From positions 618,023 to 682,022 of the forward strand of contig NZ_JAQSIO010000003.1 of assembly GCF_028649455.1 (NCBI RefSeq): a stretch of 64,000 nucleotides of DNA, in the 5' to 3' direction. The notes beneath the pieces are model-generated. The model was not told where the DNA came from. It saw only the letters and a list, made by a program, of their open reading frames with translations, and made no database searches. The stretch's first letter is position 1, and each line of letters begins with the position of its first letter. The translations under genes and the position numbers were made by a program. Shown here in pieces: positions 45,712 through 62,383 of the stretch. Source of the stretch: Curvibacter microcysteis (GTDB lineage: Bacteria > Pseudomonadota > Gammaproteobacteria > Burkholderiales > Burkholderiaceae_C).

Positions 45712-45838
45712 ACCGAGGCCGTGCCCCCCGGGGGCCTCACCAGGCACGCGCTCACAAATCAGCAGCGCAGCTCACATCTGCGGCAAATGCTTACGGTCAA
45801 GCGCTGCAGGGGCGTCCCTATCATCGGAACCCCTCTGG

Positions 45839-47698
45839 ATGGCCCTCTGGGCGTTGGCGCCGATGAACCCGTTTTTTGCCCCTGTCCTGTCCTCCTGGCT
45901 GCGCCGTCTGTGGCCTGGACCTCATTCGTCGCCCCAGGTCAAGCCGGGCGCAGTGCCGCCTTGGGGCATCCTGGTCTGCTGCCTGCTCATTGTCGGGGCA
46001 TGGCTCGCCCCGGGTGGCGCCCGGGCCGAACGCTTGAGCAGCGAATTGAGCGCATTGCCAGCCAGTGGGGCCTGGCCCACCCAGCCCTTGCCAGCGGACA
46101 AGCCGCCGGTCGAGCCCCAGTCGGCCGCCAAGGGCGCGAGCCTGCGCCTGAACCACCGCCCCATCGTCAACTTTCGCAGCCATTGGCTGGGCGAAGGACC
46201 GGCGAGCCGGGCCGAACAAGCACAAGAGGTGCTGAACGAGGCCCTGGCCAGCTCCGAGGCCAACGACCTCGGCCTGCAGCGCGAAGGGGATGTCCAGCGC
46301 GTGGAGCTCAATGGCCAGCCTTTGTTTGTTCTCACGCCGACCGACCTGGGCGCGGGCTTGAACCTGGGTCAGCAAGATGCGGCGGCGCGTCAGGTGCTGC
46401 GCCGTCTGCAACAGGCGGTGGCCGAGCACCGAGAGTCCCGGGACCCCAAGGCCCTGGGCCGGGCCTTGATCACCACCTTGCTGGCCAGTGCCCTGGCTTT
46501 GGGGGCGCTGCGTCTGTTGATCGCGCTGAGAAGGCGCTGGTCCGAGCGCTTGTTCCAAGCGCTCAGTGGCAACCAGTTCCAGGGCGCCTTGGGCCTGTTT
46601 TTGAAGGAATACCTGGCCCATTCCGGCCGCGCCATCCAATGGCTCAGCAAGGCGCTGACCCTGGGTCTGGTGCTGCTGTTGCTGGACACTTGGGCCACTT
46701 TTGTGCTGCGCCAGTTTGCCTACACCCGCCCCTGGGGCGAGCGCGGCAGCGACCGCTTGTTGAGCTTGCTCAGCCAGTTCGCAGGCGCCATCTTGAACGC
46801 CATACCCCAGTTGATGGTGGCCTTGCTGATCCTTGGGATGGCCCGCCTGGCCACCCAGGTCTTCTCCGCCGTGATGAAGCGGGTGGAACAGGGCGAAATC
46901 ACGCTGGGGTCGCTGGACGCCGAAATCGCCATGCCCACGCGCCGCCTGGGCAACTTGCTGATTTGGCTGTTTGCCTTGGCCATGGCCTACCCCTACCTGC
47001 CCGGGGCAGACAGCGAAGCGTTCAAGGGCATGACCGTGCTGGCCGGTCTGATGCTGTCCATGGGCGCGTCCGGCATGGTTGGGCAGGCCCTGGCAGGGCT
47101 GTCGCTGCTGTATTCGCGCTCCTTGCGCGTCGGCGAGCACGTGAAAATGGGCGAAACCGAAGGCACTGTGGTGGGCCTGAGCCTGTTCAGCACCCGGCTG
47201 CACACGGGCATGGGCGAGGAGATCTGCCTGCCCAACACCCTGGTGCTGAACCAGCCCATCCGCAATTTCTCACGCCTGGTGGCCGATGGTCGGTTCATGC
47301 TGCACACCGCCATCACCATCGGCTACGACACGCCTTGGCGCCAGGTGCACGCCATGCTGATGGAGGCTGCGCAGCGCTCAGCCGGCGTGGCCAGCGAACC
47401 ACCGCCCTATGTGGTGCAAACGGCGCTGTCAGACTTTTATGTCGAGTACCGGCTCTGTGCCCAGAGCAATCGCTCAGCGCCGCACCGGCGCATTGAGGCC
47501 TTGAACCAGTTGCACGGCCACATCCAGGACGTGTTCAATGAAATGGGCGTGCAGATCATGTCGCCTCACTTCAGGGTCAATCCCCAGGAGCCCATGGTCG
47601 TCCCGCCCGGCCCTTGGGCTTCGACCAACGCCCCGGCAGGCGATTTCCTGCAACCCACCCAGGCCGAGCACGGCGCCCAAAAAGCAACGGACGCCTGA
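45839..47698 (+). CDS. MscS-family mechanosensitive channel, copy 2 (tandem paralogue)
   Basis: 619 residues from ATG 45839 (ATG 45863 is possible). Same architecture as copy 1: signal peptide, periplasmic domain with NHRPIVNFRSHWLGEGPASRAEQAQEVLNEAL, three to four membrane helices and the MscS core GLMLSMGASGMVGQALAGLSLLYSRSLRVGEHVKMGETEGTVVGLSLF. Many blocks are identical at protein and almost identical at DNA level (for example FAYTRPWGER and the VQTALSDFYVEYRLCAQSN block), while N-terminal parts differ more. In the pore helix SSVVG has become SGMVG. A tandem duplication with partial divergence. Confidence 0.9.
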   Translation: MALWALAPMNPFFAPVLSSWLRRLWPGPHSSPQVKPGAVPPWGILVCCLLIVGAWLAPGGARAERLSSELSALPASGAWPTQPLPADKPPVEPQSAAKGASLRLNHRPIVNFRSHWLGEGPASRAEQAQEVLNEALASSEANDLGLQREGDVQRVELNGQPLFVLTPTDLGAGLNLGQQDAAARQVLRRLQQAVAEHRESRDPKALGRALITTLLASALALGALRLLIALRRRWSERLFQALSGNQFQGALGLFLKEYLAHSGRAIQWLSKALTLGLVLLLLDTWATFVLRQFAYTRPWGERGSDRLLSLLSQFAGAILNAIPQLMVALLILGMARLATQVFSAVMKRVEQGEITLGSLDAEIAMPTRRLGNLLIWLFALAMAYPYLPGADSEAFKGMTVLAGLMLSMGASGMVGQALAGLSLLYSRSLRVGEHVKMGETEGTVVGLSLFSTRLHTGMGEEICLPNTLVLNQPIRNFSRLVADGRFMLHTAITIGYDTPWRQVHAMLMEAAQRSAGVASEPPPYVVQTALSDFYVEYRLCAQSNRSAPHRRIEALNQLHGHIQDVFNEMGVQIMSPHFRVNPQEPMVVPPGPWASTNAPAGDFLQPTQAEHGAQKATDA

Positions 47699-47797
47699 CA
47701 CCCCAGCGCCGTCCGGCTTGGCGCTGTCTGCATTTGACCAATGGCTGTAACGTCTTGAAACATCCTGCTATGCTGCCCAGAGCTAAGGATTCAAACG

Positions 47798-49027
47798 ATG
47801 GCCGATGTCACCACGGGTTTCCAGCGGGAAACCTATGCCGCCAATGCAATCGTCTTTCGCGCCGGAGAGGTGGGAGAGGCGGCCTATGTCATTGACTGCG
47901 GCTGCGTGGAGATCTTGCTGGGCCCCGAGGGCGACCAGCGCCGGGTGGACGTGCTGGCCGCTGGCGCCATGTTCGGCGAGATCGCGCTTCTGGATGGCCT
48001 GCCACGCTCGGCCACGGTCCGCACCCTGGTGCCGACGGAGTTGATCCGCATCGACCGCGACCATGTGGAGGGCCTGTTGCAGCGCGCCGATCCAGTGGTC
48101 CAGTACCTGGTCAAATTGCTGCTCGAAAGGGTGCGCAGCGCGCGCACGCCCCGCCCCCTGCGGGAGCGCGACGACCACTCCGACCACAACGCCCTGACTG
48201 AACTGGACCCGGGCGAGCAGTTGCACAGTGCGGCGGTTCGCACGCTGTCATTGGCGCAAAGCCTGTCGGATGGCATCCGGCTCGGCCAGTTGGAGGTGCA
48301 CTACCAGGCCATCGTCTTGTTGAGCGATGCCTCGGTGGTGGGCTTTGAGGCCCTGGTGCGTTGGCGCCACCCGGCCCTGGGCTTGATCAGCCCCGATGAG
48401 TTCATCCCGCTGGCCGAAAAAACCGGCCTGATCCACCGCGTGGGTGAATTTGTGCTGCAGCGCGCCGTGGCCGACTGGGCCACCCTGCGCCCGCTGTGCC
48501 GCCCCAGCGATGGCAGTGTGCCCTTCATGAGCGTGAACCTGTCTGCCCCCGAGCTGTGCACGCCAGGGGTGGTGCAACGCATCCAGGCCTGCCTGGCCGC
48601 CCACGACATGCCCCCCCAGGAACTGCACATCGAGCTGACCGAAACCATCATCATCAGCAGCGTGGAGCTGGTCAGCCATGTGGTCCAAGGCCTGCGGGCC
48701 ATGGGCATTGGGGTGGCACTGGACGACTTTGGCACAGGCTACGCCGGGCTGGACTACCTGCAGACCTTGCCGTTTTCCTGTCTCAAGATCGACCGGAGCT
48801 TTGTCCAGCGCCTGCACAGCGGCGAGCGCAGCGTGCAGATCGTGAGCTCGGCACTGGCCCTGTCCGACATGCTGGGCCTGAGCACCATCGCCGAAGGCAT
48901 CGAAGACGAAGCCACCGCCCAGCTGCTGCAGCAGCTGGGCTGCACCTATGCACAGGGCTTCTTTTTTGGGCGCCCGCAGCTGTGCCAGGCCCTGGTAGGC
49001 CCCTGCGGCAGCGGAGCCCACCCTTGA
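47798..49027 (+). CDS. cNMP-binding + EAL domain c-di-GMP phosphodiesterase
   Basis: 409 residues. An N-terminal cyclic-nucleotide-binding domain (about 12-115) has the phosphate cassette GEIALLDGLPRSATV at 60-74, with E61, R70 and S71 as in cAMP-binding CRP. The EAL domain (about 155-400) keeps the residues expected for c-di-GMP hydrolysis: E184-A-L, N247, E282, D309-D310, K330, E366/E369 and Q386 before GFF. So it is probably an active phosphodiesterase controlled by cAMP or a related ligand. AAGGA eight bases before ATG 47798 supports the start. A class III cyclase is encoded directly downstream. Confidence 0.93.
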   Translation: MADVTTGFQRETYAANAIVFRAGEVGEAAYVIDCGCVEILLGPEGDQRRVDVLAAGAMFGEIALLDGLPRSATVRTLVPTELIRIDRDHVEGLLQRADPVVQYLVKLLLERVRSARTPRPLRERDDHSDHNALTELDPGEQLHSAAVRTLSLAQSLSDGIRLGQLEVHYQAIVLLSDASVVGFEALVRWRHPALGLISPDEFIPLAEKTGLIHRVGEFVLQRAVADWATLRPLCRPSDGSVPFMSVNLSAPELCTPGVVQRIQACLAAHDMPPQELHIELTETIIISSVELVSHVVQGLRAMGIGVALDDFGTGYAGLDYLQTLPFSCLKIDRSFVQRLHSGERSVQIVSSALALSDMLGLSTIAEGIEDEATAQLLQQLGCTYAQGFFFGRPQLCQALVGPCGSGAHP

Positions 49028-49076
49028 GCGCCCCAGGCACCACAGCGCGCGCGAGTCAGTTTAAATTGCGCGGTAT

Positions 49077-49098
49077 CAGAATCAACGGTACGATTCTG
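49077..49098. promoter_or_regulatory. Inverted repeat upstream of the cyclase gene
   Basis: CAGAATC (49077-49083) and GATTCTG (49092-49098) form a perfect seven-base dyad with an eight-base spacer in the 174-bp gap between the EAL and cyclase genes. Symmetry and spacing suit a dimeric regulator. It is too weak and lacks a T run to be a terminator. Confidence 0.4.
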
Positions 49099-49201
49099 CC
49101 GATTTACGGCTGACATTGGCCCCACTTCACCCAAAGCCGCTGCATTGAGCCCCCTGCACTTCATTGACACCGACCACTCCTCTGGCGCCAACCGCTTGCT
49201 G

Positions 49202-50938
49202 ATGCCTGGCGCCGTGAAGGTCATCTTGGTGATTGACCTGGTGGAATCGGTGCGCTTGATGCAGCAGGACGAACAGGGCACGGTGCTGCGCTGGCATGCC
49301 TTCACCCAGGAAGCCCGGCGCCTGATCGAATCGGGCGCCGGGCGGGTCGTCAAAAGCCTGGGTGACGGTCTGATGGCCGAGTTTGACCAGGCCCAGCACG
49401 CTGCCTCGGTGGCAGCTCAGTTGCACGCCCAGATGCGCCCTACCCCGGGCGTCGAGCCCATGGCCTTGCGCATGGGCCTGAACGCGGGGGCGGTGTACCA
49501 AGACCAAGCCGACATCTACGGCAACGATGTGAACCTGGCCGCCCGCTTGTGCGGCCTGGCCGGCCCGGGTGAGACGGTGGCCAGCCAAAGCGTGCGCGAC
49601 CTCTTGACCCACGGCCTGGACGCCAACCTCAGCGACCTGGGCGAGTGCTACCTCAAGCACCTGGACCAACCCGTGCGCGCCTACCGCCTGGGCCCGGTGG
49701 GCAACAACCCCTTGCTGCGCGATCTGGCAGAAGAGCAGGAATCCCTGCGCCCCACCATCGCGGTCGTGCCTTTTCGATCGCGCAGTACCGTGGCGGAAGA
49801 ATGGGTGATCGGCGAGCTGATCGCCGATGGGGTGATTGCCAGCCTGTCGCGCCTGCCCGATGTGCGGGTGATTTCGCGCATGTCCACCCATGGCCTGCGC
49901 GAGCGCAGCAACACCCCGGAGATCGCCAACGGCCAGCTGGGGGCCAAGTACCTGCTGAGCGGCAGCTACGCGGTGATGGGCGAGAACACCTTGATCATGG
50001 CCGAGTTGGTCGACACCCAGCGCAACGAGGTGATCTGGGCCGAGCGCCTGAGCGAACTCACCCTGGACCTGCTGCAGACCGACAGCCAATTGATTGGCCG
50101 CCTGGCGCAGGGGGTGAACCGCCAGATCGTCAACACCGAGGTGGCCCGCACCCTGTCACAGCCGCTGCCCCGCCTGGACAGCAACGCGCTCATGCTGGGC
50201 GGCATTGGCCTCATGCACCGCACCTCCATGGCGGACTTTCAGCGCAGCCGAGAAATCCTGTCCGTGCTGATCGAGCGCCACGGCCGCGTCGCCAACCTGC
50301 GGGCCTGGCTGGCCAAGTGGCATGTGCTCAACATCGTGCGTGGGCTGAGCGCCGACCCGCAGCGTGAGGTCCAGATTGCGCTGAGCCAAACCCAGCGCGC
50401 CCTCGATCTGGACCCCGAAAACGCCCTCACCCTCTCGGTGGAGGGCCACATCTACACCCAGCTGCTGGGCGAATTCGGTCTGGCCGAGCAGCGCCTCAAT
50501 GCAGCGGTCAAAGCCAACCCGAATGAGTCGATGGCGTGGCTGTTCAAGAGCGTGCTGTCCACCATGTGGGGCTCGGCCTCGGAGTCGGTGTCGGAGGCCT
50601 TCTACGCCGAGGCCCTGTCGCCGCTGGACCCCATCAAGTACTACTACGACCTGATCACAGCGTCGGCGCTGCTGGCCAACCAAGAACATGAAGGCGCCGT
50701 GCGCTACGCCCGCCACTCCATCCAGGCCAATGCCCACCACGCCCCGGCTTACCGCGTGCTGCTCACGGCCCAGGTCGAGCTGGGCCAGATCGAGGAAGGC
50801 CGCCGCACCCTGGCCCGGCTGCTGCAAGAGCAACCCGGCCTGACGATTCAAAAATACATGGCGATTGGCAGCAGCCAAAGTGTGACCCGGCAACGCTGCA
50901 TCGCCGCCTTGCGTGCATTGGGTGTGCCCGACGCCTAG
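49202..50938 (+). CDS. Class III adenylate cyclase with TolB-like and TPR regions
   Basis: 578 residues from ATG 49202; an in-frame TTG at 49145 would add 19 residues. The N-terminal cyclase domain (1-160) has metal-binding D12 and D55 (SLGDGLMAEF), adenine-selecting K51 and D104 (ADIYGNDVN), and N111/R115 for the transition state, so ATP is the likely substrate. Residues about 180-330 resemble the TolB-like/FlgO domain found in many such cyclases (RPTIAVVPF, GAKYLLSGSYAV), followed by tetratricopeptide-like helices to the end. No membrane helix. Adjacent to the cNMP-binding EAL gene. Confidence 0.88.
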   Translation: MPGAVKVILVIDLVESVRLMQQDEQGTVLRWHAFTQEARRLIESGAGRVVKSLGDGLMAEFDQAQHAASVAAQLHAQMRPTPGVEPMALRMGLNAGAVYQDQADIYGNDVNLAARLCGLAGPGETVASQSVRDLLTHGLDANLSDLGECYLKHLDQPVRAYRLGPVGNNPLLRDLAEEQESLRPTIAVVPFRSRSTVAEEWVIGELIADGVIASLSRLPDVRVISRMSTHGLRERSNTPEIANGQLGAKYLLSGSYAVMGENTLIMAELVDTQRNEVIWAERLSELTLDLLQTDSQLIGRLAQGVNRQIVNTEVARTLSQPLPRLDSNALMLGGIGLMHRTSMADFQRSREILSVLIERHGRVANLRAWLAKWHVLNIVRGLSADPQREVQIALSQTQRALDLDPENALTLSVEGHIYTQLLGEFGLAEQRLNAAVKANPNESMAWLFKSVLSTMWGSASESVSEAFYAEALSPLDPIKYYYDLITASALLANQEHEGAVRYARHSIQANAHHAPAYRVLLTAQVELGQIEEGRRTLARLLQEQPGLTIQKYMAIGSSQSVTRQRCIAALRALGVPDA

Positions 50939-50958
50939 GCGTCAGGCACCTCCTTTTT
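50925..50958 (+). terminator. Candidate terminator overlapping the cyclase stop
   Basis: GACGCCTAGGCGTC (50930-50943) is a perfect palindrome that includes the TAG stop; TGCC/GGCA outside lengthen it. Five T residues follow at 50953-50957. Geometry is imperfect (tight loop), so moderate support. Confidence 0.55.
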
Positions 50959-51016
50959 GAAGATGACAGATAAACAAGTGAACTGAAGTCAACAACGAAG
51001 CAAAGGAGTGCTTGCC

Positions 51017-52099
51017 ATGTCGGGTGGATTCTCTGGGGGGTTTTCTGGTGGTTTCTCGGGCGGTTTTTCCGGGGGCTTTTCGGGTGGTTTTTCTGGCGGA
51101 TTTTCAGGCGGTTTCTCCGGGGGCTTTGCCGGCCTGGGTGGGGTGCCCATCGAGCTGCTGGCGGGGTCCCTGACCAACAGCCGAGCCGCGCTCGTGGGCA
51201 GCTATGTGCCCTTGGCCCACGCGCCGACCTTGCCGCCGGTGGACGCCTCCAACGCGTTGGCCAAAAGCCTGGCCCCGGCCCGCGTGGCCACGGTGACGTT
51301 TGAAATGTTGTCCGGCCTGGCGTTTGAACAGCACGGCAAGCACATCACCCTGGTGTTCAACAGCCCTGGCGCGGCGGGCGTGGAGGTGGTGCGCCTGACC
51401 CGGCCCAATGCCGAAACCTTCCAGGGTCAACTGGACCTGGTGGCCAACTACGCCGAACTGCGCGACGACCGCGGCGGGGAAATCCTGTCCCAAGCCCAAG
51501 GGGCTCTGGACTACGTGGCCACGGTGGTGGGCCTGAGCCCGGAGCGGCACAAGCGCACGCTGGAGTGGCTCAGCGCCGCCTTGTCGCTGGCCCAGTTGGT
51601 GGAAATGCGTTTCAAGCTGGGCTTTGACGCGCCCCGCCCCGTGCAGCTGTCCCCTCAGATTCAGCCCATGGTGCCCACGCCCGGACATGCCAGCTGGCCC
51701 AGCGGGCATTCGACCGAGACCCACCTGGTGGCGGCCTTGCTGACGCGCCTGCTGTCGGCCGACCCACGCACGGCCGAACAGCTCAAACGCCTGGCCGCCC
51801 GCGTCGCGGTGAACCGCACGGTGGCGGGCCTGCATTACCCGGTGGACTCCGCCGCAGGGCGCCTTCTGGGCACCAGCCTGGCCGAGTTCATTGTGGCGCG
51901 CAGCTTGCAAGGCAGTGCCTTCCATGCCCGGCATTTCGATGGGGCGCACTACCCGCCGGAACAGGACTTCGACCCCCGCATCCCGATGGAAGGCCAGGAG
52001 GCGCCCGCCTACTACCAGTACAACGCCGCCGCCAGTCCCGTGCCGCGCTCAGCCTGGCTGAGCACCATGTGGCAGTTGGCCGCCGCAGAGTGGGCCTGA
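51017..52099 (+). CDS. PAP2/vanadium-haloperoxidase-type protein with nine N-terminal SGGF repeats
   Basis: 360 residues from ATG 51017; AAAGGAG is eight bases before it. Residues 2-37 are nine perfect SGGF repeats, then AGLGG. The rest is an all-helical acid phosphatase/haloperoxidase fold with the three oxyanion-site motifs: K200-x6-R207-P208, P-S229-G-H231-S and R267-x5-H273-x3-D277. The first block RAALVGSYVPLAHAPTLPPVDASNALAKS and late GxxYYQYN tail fit bacterial haloperoxidase-like proteins. It could oxidise halides with peroxide or hydrolyse phosphate. No signal peptide. Only three bases separate it from a subtilase gene, so the two are coupled. Confidence 0.85.
   Translation: MSGGFSGGFSGGFSGGFSGGFSGGFSGGFSGGFSGGFAGLGGVPIELLAGSLTNSRAALVGSYVPLAHAPTLPPVDASNALAKSLAPARVATVTFEMLSGLAFEQHGKHITLVFNSPGAAGVEVVRLTRPNAETFQGQLDLVANYAELRDDRGGEILSQAQGALDYVATVVGLSPERHKRTLEWLSAALSLAQLVEMRFKLGFDAPRPVQLSPQIQPMVPTPGHASWPSGHSTETHLVAALLTRLLSADPRTAEQLKRLAARVAVNRTVAGLHYPVDSAAGRLLGTSLAEFIVARSLQGSAFHARHFDGAHYPPEQDFDPRIPMEGQEAPAYYQYNAAASPVPRSAWLSTMWQLAAAEWA
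51020..51127 (+). repeat. Nine 12-bp tandem repeats encoding SGGF
   Basis: Nine units of Ser-Gly-Gly-Phe, 108 bp. Every unit gives the same peptide yet codons vary (Ser by TCG, TCT, TCC and TCA; Gly by four codons; Phe by TTT and TTC), so the peptide has been kept by selection rather than by recent slippage. Confidence 0.95.
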
Positions 52100-52102
52100 G
52101 CC

Positions 52103-54100
52103 ATGGCGCCGCCCCCCTCTTCGACTGGTGCGCAGCCCCTGGCCTGGTCCGACTTACCCCAAGGGGTCTTCACAGGCCTCGATTGGGCCGACCCCGCGGT
52201 GCGCGAAGGCCAAGACCCCTACCTGATGTGGGCCGAGACCGTGGGCCTGTGCACCCACAGCCCCAGTGCCCACGGCCGAATGGCCCACCGACTGAGCCTG
52301 CTGATCGAGTTGACGCCTGGTTGCAGTGCCGCCCAACTGCAGACCGCAGCCGGCGCCTGCCTGCGCATTCCTGAGCTGTACACCCGCAGCGACGGGCCCT
52401 TGCCCGCCGGCCTGCGCTTTTGCACGGCCGACGCCAGCCCGGCCTTTTTTCAGCGCAGCCAAACCGACCTGAAGCCCCTGCTGGTCCGCTATGAATTGGC
52501 CCTGGCCCGCACCACGCCCAGCGGCCCCGCCGCCACGCCCCGCCGCGCCTTCTGCGACAGCGAGGCCAGCAGCCCCTCGGGGCTGACGGGCAAGGTGCTG
52601 GGCCTGATCGATGGCGGCCTGGCCTTTGCCCACCCGCGCTTTCGGCACCCTGAGGCCCAGGGCGGTGGCACCCGCATTGCCTATTTTTGGAGCCAGGACG
52701 CCCTGCCCGGCCAAAGCGCACCGCCCGGCCTGCACTACGGCAGCGAGATCACGGCCGCCGAAATCGACACCGCCGTGCAAGCCAGCCGCCAGCAGGGGCA
52801 AGACGACGAGGCCCAGGTGTACCGCCAATTTGGCATGGGCCTGGACCTGGACAAGCGCATCAACCACGGCACCCATGTGCTCGACATCGCCGCTGGGCCG
52901 CGCACGGTCAGTGCCAGTGTGGCCGGCCTGAGCCCCCGCCTTGACTGGGAGCCGCTGGCCCCACCGTCCTGGCAGGCGGCCGACGACGAGGCCAGCCGCT
53001 GCCCTGTGGTGGCGGTGCAGCTGGACAAGGCCACGGTGCAGGACACCTCGGGCGGCTCCATGCGCGTGCACCTGCTCGACGGGCTGATGTACATCCTGTC
53101 TTGCTGCGATGCCCAGGCCGAAGTGGTGGTGAACCTGAGCTGGGGCACGCTGGCGGGTCCGCACGACGGCAGCAGCCTGCTGGAGCGGGCCATGGACCAG
53201 TTGATCACCTTGTGGGCGGGTTCGCTGACCCTGGTGTTACCCACCAGCAATGCCTACCAGGGCCGCACCCACGCCAGTGCCCCGGTGCAGCCGGGCCAAT
53301 CCCTGACACTGAAGTGGCGCAGCCCGCCCGGCGACCCGACACAGAACTTCCTGGAGCTGTGGCTGCCTGCGGCGGCCGCGCCGGGCCTGTCACTGAGCCT
53401 GAAGGTGCCTGGGCGCGGTGAGCTGCCCCCACTGCAGGTCGAGCAGGCCGGCGCGTGGCAAAGTGCAGATGGTCAAACCCTGGCCTCGCTGGTGTTTTTG
53501 AAGCACAGCGCCCTGGGTGAATTCGACAGTTGTGCCTTGCTGGCCCTGTCCCCCACCTTTTCCTTGTGGGCGGGCGTGCCGACCGCCCCTTCAGGGCTGT
53601 GGGAGCTGACCCTGCACAACACCGGCGCCCAGGCCTTCACCTTCGATGCCTACATTGAACGGGATGATGTGTTGCTGGGGCGCCGTGGCGGCCCGTCGCA
53701 GTCCCGTTTCGATGACCCGGACTACGCCCCGGACCAGCTCTTGGACACCCTGCCGCTCCAGGTGCATCCCTTGGTGCGGCGCAGTGGCACGTTCAACAGC
53801 ATTGCCACGGGTGAGCATGTGATCTCGGTGGGGGGCACGCGCCTGCAGGCCGACCCGCAGCACCGCTGGGCCCCTTACTCGGCCCCAGTGGACGACCCAG
53901 ACCGGCTGCGCCCGGCCCGCTCAGCCCGGGTGGTGAAGACCCCACGCACCTTGGCCCCCTCCGACGAAAACCCGGTGCTGCAAGGCATTCGGGCCGCCGG
54001 CACGCGGGGCGGCGCCACCGTCCGCTTGGTGGGCACCAGCGCGGCCGCGCCCCAAATTGCGCGCCTGGCGCTCAACCGCGTGCGCCACAAGCTGGTCTGA
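52103..54100 (+). CDS. Subtilisin-like (S8) serine protease, coupled to the SGGF protein
   Basis: 665 residues. The catalytic triad of family S8 is present in order: D170 (VLGLIDGGLAF), H255 (NHGTHVLDIAAG) and S646 (GTSAAAP), with a plausible oxyanion asparagine in VLPTSNAYQG. Between histidine and serine lies a beta-rich insert of about 200 residues (LTLKWRSPPGDPTQNFLELWLP to AFTFDAYIERDDVLLGRRGG), like a jelly-roll. The N-terminal 160 residues are unlike a normal propeptide, and there is no signal sequence, so it appears cytoplasmic or exported by a non-Sec path. It starts three bases after the SGGF/haloperoxidase gene. Confidence 0.85.
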   Translation: MAPPPSSTGAQPLAWSDLPQGVFTGLDWADPAVREGQDPYLMWAETVGLCTHSPSAHGRMAHRLSLLIELTPGCSAAQLQTAAGACLRIPELYTRSDGPLPAGLRFCTADASPAFFQRSQTDLKPLLVRYELALARTTPSGPAATPRRAFCDSEASSPSGLTGKVLGLIDGGLAFAHPRFRHPEAQGGGTRIAYFWSQDALPGQSAPPGLHYGSEITAAEIDTAVQASRQQGQDDEAQVYRQFGMGLDLDKRINHGTHVLDIAAGPRTVSASVAGLSPRLDWEPLAPPSWQAADDEASRCPVVAVQLDKATVQDTSGGSMRVHLLDGLMYILSCCDAQAEVVVNLSWGTLAGPHDGSSLLERAMDQLITLWAGSLTLVLPTSNAYQGRTHASAPVQPGQSLTLKWRSPPGDPTQNFLELWLPAAAAPGLSLSLKVPGRGELPPLQVEQAGAWQSADGQTLASLVFLKHSALGEFDSCALLALSPTFSLWAGVPTAPSGLWELTLHNTGAQAFTFDAYIERDDVLLGRRGGPSQSRFDDPDYAPDQLLDTLPLQVHPLVRRSGTFNSIATGEHVISVGGTRLQADPQHRWAPYSAPVDDPDRLRPARSARVVKTPRTLAPSDENPVLQGIRAAGTRGGATVRLVGTSAAAPQIARLALNRVRHKLV

Positions 54101-54106
54101 ACCCAC

Positions 54107-54138
54107 GCGCCCGGCGCCCCGCTGGGGGCACTGGGCGC
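54107..54138. terminator. Two-tier hairpin between convergent subtilase and kinase genes
   Basis: GCGCCC (54107-54112) with GGGCGC (54133-54138) encloses GCCCC (54116-54120) with GGGGC (54125-54129). It fills most of the 47-bp convergent space; no T run. Likely a two-way block to transcription. Confidence 0.5.
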
Positions 54139-54147
54139 GCCCAGCGC

Positions 54148-58815
<4,668 letters not shown>

Positions 58816-58866
58816 GGAGCTACCTGAATCAGGAAAAGGTTACCGGGGACCGCACACACGGGCCGG

Positions 58867-58884
58867 TCAGGCCGCAGGGCCTGA
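58867..58884. terminator. Hairpin between the two kinase genes
   Basis: TCAGGCC (58867-58873), GCAG loop, GGCCTGA (58878-58884), inside an outer GGCCGG/CCGGCC pairing. In the 121-bp gap between the kinase genes; without a T run it may be an attenuating or RNA-stabilising element rather than a full stop. Confidence 0.4.
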
Positions 58885-58936
58885 ACAAGGCGCCGGCCGA
58901 ACGGGAAAAAACAAAGGGAAGCGTCAGCATGGGCAA

Positions 58937-62382
<3,446 letters not shown>

Positions 62383-62383
<1 letters not shown>

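Noticed and set aside
51020..51127. 12-bp tandem repeats as a CRISPR-like or slippage array
   Set aside because: The units are contiguous, in frame and encode the same peptide with varied codons, so this is protein repeat sequence.
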